Source: Streptomyces sp. NBC_00271 (GTDB lineage: Bacteria > Actinomycetota > Actinomycetes > Streptomycetales > Streptomycetaceae). From it: 64,000 nt of DNA. The position numbers were made by a program, and so were the translations under genes. This document shows, piece by piece, positions 60,984 to 64,000 of the stretch. How positions within the stretch are numbered: position 1 is the stretch's first letter; every line of letters starts with the position of its first letter. The notes under the pieces are model-generated. The model made no database searches. It saw only the letters and a list, made by a program, of their open reading frames with translations, and was not told where the DNA came from. The stretch lies in NCBI RefSeq assembly GCF_036178845.1, contig NZ_CP108070.1:5270001-5334000 (forward strand). Direction: 5' to 3'.

Positions 60984-62558
60984 TCAGCCGAGCAGCGCCG
61001 GCTCGCTGTCGGACACCGGGGTGCCCGCCGCCGGGTTCGCGTTCTCCGGCTCGCCGGCCGCGGTGTCCTCCACCCCCTCGACATGCTGCGCCGGCCGCTT
61101 CGGCAGTGCGAACATCAGCAGGAAGATCGCGACCATCACCGCCACGACCCAGCCCAGCGCGTGCTGGAAGCCGTTGACGAAGGCCGGGCCCACCTGGGCG
61201 GGGGTCAGGCGGTCGCCGATCTGGCCGAAGAAGACCACGGACACCAGGCCGAGTCCGAGCGCGTTGCCCATCTGCTGCACGGTGTTGATGAGGCCCGACG
61301 CCGAACCGGAGTGCTCGCGCGGCACCTCCGACAGCACCGCGTCGGTCAGCGGGGCCACGATGAAGCCCATGCCCGCGCCCATGACGACCAGCGGAAGCGC
61401 CATCTGCCAGGAGGCGATGGACAGGCCGTACCGCTCGGACTCCCAGATGTAGAGCAGCACCCCGGCCGCCATGATCAGCGCGCCGGCCTGGAGCACCTTG
61501 CGCCCGAAGCGCGGGACGAGCAGCTGCACCGACATGCCCGCCGCGGCCGAGACCGCGATCGAGAACGGGACCCCGGTCAGACCCGCCCGCAGCGGGCGCC
61601 AGCCCAGGCCGACCTGCATGTACAGCGTCCAGACCAGGAAGAAGATGCCGAGGCCGACCCCGAAGACGGTCTGGACGGCGATGCCCGCGGCGAAGCTCTT
61701 CACCTTGAACAGCGACAGCTCCACCAGCGGCGAACCGTCCCGCGCCGCCTTCCGCCGCTCGTACGCCACCAGCGCCGCGAAGACGAGGAGGGCGCCGCCC
61801 ATCGACACGTACCCCCACAGCGGCCAGCCCAGCTCACGCCCGCGCGTCAGCGGGTAGAGCAGCATCAGCAGGCCCAGCGTCACGAGGGCCACGCCGACGA
61901 GGTCGAGCTTGAGGGCCTTCGGGGCCTTGGACTCGCTGATGAAGCGGCGTCCCAGGATCAGCGCGGCGATGCCCACCGGCAGGTTGATGAGGAAGATCGG
62001 CCGCCATTCGAGACCGAAGAGGTTCCACTCGGTGAGCAGCGCGCCGAGCAGCGGGCCGGACACCGCGCCCAGGCCGACGATCGCTCCGAAGAGGCCGAAG
62101 ACCTTGCCCCGCTCGTGCGCCGGGAAGGTCGCGTGCACGATCGACAGCACCTGCGGCACCATCAGCGCGGCCATCCCGCCCTGCAGGATGCGCGAGGCGA
62201 CGAGCATCTCCGGGTTCGCGGCGAAGCCGCACAGCGCGGAGGCGATCGTGAAGCCGCCTATGCCGACCAGGAAGAGCCGCTTGCGGCCGTGGATGTCGCC
62301 GAGCCGTCCACCGGTGATGAGCCCGGCGGCGAAGGCGAGCGCGTAGCCGGCGGTGATCCACTGGATCTGGCTGAAGGACGCGCCCTCGTCCTGCTTGATC
62401 GAGGGAATCGCGATGTTGACGATCGTGACGTCGACCAGGTCCATGAAGGCCGCGGTCATCACGATGGCGAGCGCGAACCAGCGCCGTCGGTCGGCCACGG
62501 CTGCCGGGCCCTGCGGCGGCTCGGCCGGACTGCTGGGAGTGGTCTCGGTGGAGGTCAT
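60984..62558 (-). CDS. DHA2-type MFS multidrug exporter
   Basis: A 524-residue permease with 14 predicted helices, the EmrB/QacA (DHA2) plan. Motifs are FMDLVDVTIVNIAIPSI (motif D1), GRLGDIHGRKRLFLVG (motif A) and GAIVGLGAVSGPLLGALL (motif C of drug/H+ antiporters). Probably a proton-driven drug or metabolite efflux pump. TACCTT lies six bases before ATG 62558, pointing to a leaderless transcript. It is divergent from a WYL regulator, its likely controller. Confidence 0.93.
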   Translation of the reverse strand: MTSTETTPSSPAEPPQGPAAVADRRRWFALAIVMTAAFMDLVDVTIVNIAIPSIKQDEGASFSQIQWITAGYALAFAAGLITGGRLGDIHGRKRLFLVGIGGFTIASALCGFAANPEMLVASRILQGGMAALMVPQVLSIVHATFPAHERGKVFGLFGAIVGLGAVSGPLLGALLTEWNLFGLEWRPIFLINLPVGIAALILGRRFISESKAPKALKLDLVGVALVTLGLLMLLYPLTRGRELGWPLWGYVSMGGALLVFAALVAYERRKAARDGSPLVELSLFKVKSFAAGIAVQTVFGVGLGIFFLVWTLYMQVGLGWRPLRAGLTGVPFSIAVSAAAGMSVQLLVPRFGRKVLQAGALIMAAGVLLYIWESERYGLSIASWQMALPLVVMGAGMGFIVAPLTDAVLSEVPREHSGSASGLINTVQQMGNALGLGLVSVVFFGQIGDRLTPAQVGPAFVNGFQHALGWVVAVMVAIFLLMFALPKRPAQHVEGVEDTAAGEPENANPAAGTPVSDSEPALLG

Positions 62559-62579
62559 GGCTTGAAGGTAGACCCCCAT

Positions 62580-62598
62580 TAGGTCAGATCATGTCCTA
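62580..62598. promoter_or_regulatory. Near-palindrome between the MFS and WYL genes (candidate operator)
   Basis: TAGGTCA (62580-62586), five bases, TGTCCTA (62592-62598): an inverted repeat with one mismatch per arm. It is centred in the 62-base divergent intergenic region and overlaps both promoter regions. Confidence 0.5.
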
Positions 62599-62620
62599 GA
62601 TGTGCGGCACTCTGGGAAAC

Positions 62621-63676
62621 ATGACGACGGACACCCCGGCCCGGCTCCTCCAGTTGCTCTCCCTCCTCCAGACGCCCCGCGAATGGCCCGGCGGCGAGCT
62701 CTCCGAGCGTCTTGGCGTGTCCCGGCGTACCGTCCGCCGCGACATCGACCGGCTCCGGGAGCTGGGTTATCCGGTACAGGCGACGAAGGGGGCCGACGGC
62801 GGGTACCGGCTGGTGGCGGGCAAGGCGATGCCGCCGCTCGTGCTCGACGACGAGGAGGCGGTGGCGATCGCGGTGGGGCTGCGGGCCGGCGCCGGGCACG
62901 CGGTCGAGGGCGTCGAAGAGGCCTCGGTGCGGGCCCTCGCCAAACTGGAGCAGGTGCTGCCGTCCCGGCTGCGCCACCGTGTGTCCACGCTCCAGGCCGC
63001 GACCACCCCGCTGACCAGCGGGGACGGGGCGAGCATCGCGCCCGAGACGCTGACCGTGATCGCCGCGTCGGTGACCGGGCGGGAACGGCTGCGGTTCGCC
63101 TACCGCTCGGGGGACGACACCCCTTCACGACGCCTGGCCGAGCCCTACCGTCTCGTGTCCACCGGCCGTCGCTGGTACCTCGTCGCCTACGACCTCGACC
63201 GCGACGACTGGCGCACCTTCCGCGTCGACCGGATCGCCGAGCCCTTCGCGACCGGCGTCCGTTTCACGCCACGCGAACTGCCGACGGGCAACGCGGCCGA
63301 ATACCTGCGGCAGTCGATGTACGGGCGCCAGGAGACGTACGACTTCGAGGTCGCCTTCGCCGCGCCCGCCGCGTTCGTCGCGGCCCGCCTGCCCAAGTGG
63401 TTCGGCGCGCCCGAGCCGATCGACGAGCGCAACTGTCTGCTGCGTTCCTCCGCCGGGGACGCCGTGGAGTGGCTGGCGGTACGGCTCGCGATGGTCGACT
63501 GCGAGTTCACGGTGCGGCGGCCGGCGGAACTGGTGGAGTGTGTACGGGAGTTGGGCGGGCGCCTGACTCGGGCGGCGGGCGGCCCGGAAGACGGGTCGGA
63601 GGGCGGGGCGGCGGGCAGGGCGGGAGACGGGGCGGAGGGTGGCCGCCGGGAAGGGCGCGGCGTCAGGGCCGGGTGA
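62621..63676 (+). CDS. HTH-WYL (YafY-type) transcriptional regulator
   Basis: 351 residues. The N-terminal winged HTH is LSERLGVSRRTVRRDIDRLRELGYPV. The WYL domain (about 140-220) is RERLRFAYRSGDD, RRWYLVAYDLDRDDWRTFRVDRI, followed by a WCX extension to about 315 and a Gly/Ala/Glu/Arg-rich tail. WYL domains bind nucleotides or other ligands. Divergent position and the intervening near-palindrome make the MFS exporter the probable target. ATG 62621 was chosen; the codon at 62600 is an alternative. Confidence 0.9.
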   Translation: MTTDTPARLLQLLSLLQTPREWPGGELSERLGVSRRTVRRDIDRLRELGYPVQATKGADGGYRLVAGKAMPPLVLDDEEAVAIAVGLRAGAGHAVEGVEEASVRALAKLEQVLPSRLRHRVSTLQAATTPLTSGDGASIAPETLTVIAASVTGRERLRFAYRSGDDTPSRRLAEPYRLVSTGRRWYLVAYDLDRDDWRTFRVDRIAEPFATGVRFTPRELPTGNAAEYLRQSMYGRQETYDFEVAFAAPAAFVAARLPKWFGAPEPIDERNCLLRSSAGDAVEWLAVRLAMVDCEFTVRRPAELVECVRELGGRLTRAAGGPEDGSEGGAAGRAGDGAEGGRREGRGVRAG

Positions 63677-63719
63677 GCCCCGCGCGGGCCCGACCGGTCC
63701 GCGGCGCGCTCACACGGTG

Positions 63720-63785
63720 CCCAGGGGAAGTCACGCGGCGCCCCAGGGGAAGTCACACAGCGCCCCAGGGGAAGTCACGCAGCGC
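63720..63785. repeat. Three tandem 22-base repeats at the 3' end of the terminal minus-strand gene
   Basis: Units 63720-63741, 63742-63763 and 63764-63785 share CCCAGGGGAAGTCAC and differ at a few positions. The third encodes the last codons of the minus-strand gene, the second holds its stop codon, and the first lies beyond it. The period is not a multiple of three, so each extra copy changes the frame. Confidence 0.85.
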
Positions 63786-64000
63786 TTCCAGATGACGTAC
63801 CGCGAGCGCGACCGGTCCGGCCGGACCGTCGGCCGGCTCGTCACCGGCGGCCCAGGCCTCCACCGCCACGCGAACCGCCGCACCGGCCACGGCGGCACCG
63901 AGCCGGAACTCCGCCCCGCCGCCCGCCACGGACGCCCTCGCCTCCAGTACCTGCGCCAGCGTCCGCTCCGCCCCCTGACACGCCTCGCCCCACACCCTCA
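63753..64000 (-). CDS. TetR-family regulator, C-terminal part (start outside the window)
   Basis: The minus strand is open from the window edge to the TGA at 63753-63755 (82 codons visible). The helical sequence GEACQGAERTLAQVLEARA ... RLGAAVAGAAVRVAVEAWAAG ... VALAVRHLEALRDFPWGAV is typical of the last helices of TetR proteins in Streptomyces. The DNA-binding domain is not visible, so the assignment is tentative. The final residues come from a tandem repeat unit. Confidence 0.55.
   Translation of the reverse strand, partial: RVWGEACQGAERTLAQVLEARASVAGGGAEFRLGAAVAGAAVRVAVEAWAAGDEPADGPAGPVALAVRHLEALRDFPWGAV

Noticed and set aside
51400..61000. Recent horizontal transfer judged by base composition of the accessory segment
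   Set aside because: GC content and codon use look the same as the flanks by eye. Position and gene content suggest an accessory insertion, but composition does not support recent transfer from a different genus.

Overview
The window is about 64 kb of very GC-rich DNA with the codon bias of a high-GC actinomycete. An SsgA-like sporulation protein, the divisome protein SepX, a fruR-fruK-fruA locus, very low AT at third codon positions and many GTG/TTG and apparently leaderless starts all point to Streptomyces. From memory, the backbone order (two penicillin-binding proteins, ssgE, cobalt/nickel ECF transporter ... molybdenum cofactor genes, mscL, fruRKA, MFS) resembles the SCO3156-SCO3207 region of S. 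coelicolor. That comparison was not computed.

Layout. 1-7.3 kb: the 5' part of a secreted beta-helix/PKD protein, two tandem penicillin-binding proteins, a YbaK-like deacylase, an EamA exporter and ssgE. 7.5-10 kb: a CbiMN-CbiQ-CbiO metal ECF transporter behind a possible Nur box. 10-16.7 kb: ohrR-ohr, a serine hydrolase, an AraC regulator, and an MMPL exporter with its TetR regulator. 16.8-20.7 kb: a complete tricorn protease and a small repeat protein. 20.8-25 kb: an overlapping operon of a Baeyer-Villiger-type monooxygenase, an alpha/beta hydrolase and an SDR, divergent from a MerR regulator. 25-32.7 kb: exonuclease III, acetyltransferases, tRNA-Ala(CGC), and the galU-moeA/glp-moaC-mog-rimJ-sepX block. 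32.7-47.3 kb: an acylase, a K+/H+ antiporter, an MFS protein, a CIRCE-preceded FmdB zinc ribbon, MTA phosphorylase, mscL, an LtrA-like protein, a P1 peptidase, an L,D-transpeptidase and hypothetical genes. 47.3-51.4 kb: the fructose PTS operon fruR-fruK-fruA.

The accessory segment is 51.5-60.9 kb. Four plus-strand genes that overlap at every junction encode an EAD2-TIR protein, an EAD2-VMAP-C protein, a MoxR-like AAA protein with a damaged Walker B motif, and a 1288-residue protein joining a SAV_2336/vWA-like head, an NB-ARC NTPase and TPRs (FxsT-like). Facing them on the minus strand are a HExxH protein of the peptide beta-hydroxylase type and, just upstream of it, a 65-residue peptide. That peptide has an FxSxx-COOH-like leader but lacks the FxSxx tail. 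No radical SAM maturase is present in the window. I read this as an NTP-dependent conflict or signalling system combined with a RiPP-like peptide-modification pair.

The window ends with a DHA2-type MFS transporter, a divergent WYL regulator and the C-terminal end of what looks like a TetR regulator. Several intergenic regions carry short (20-38 bp) tandem or near-tandem duplications, often covering the stop codon of the adjacent gene.
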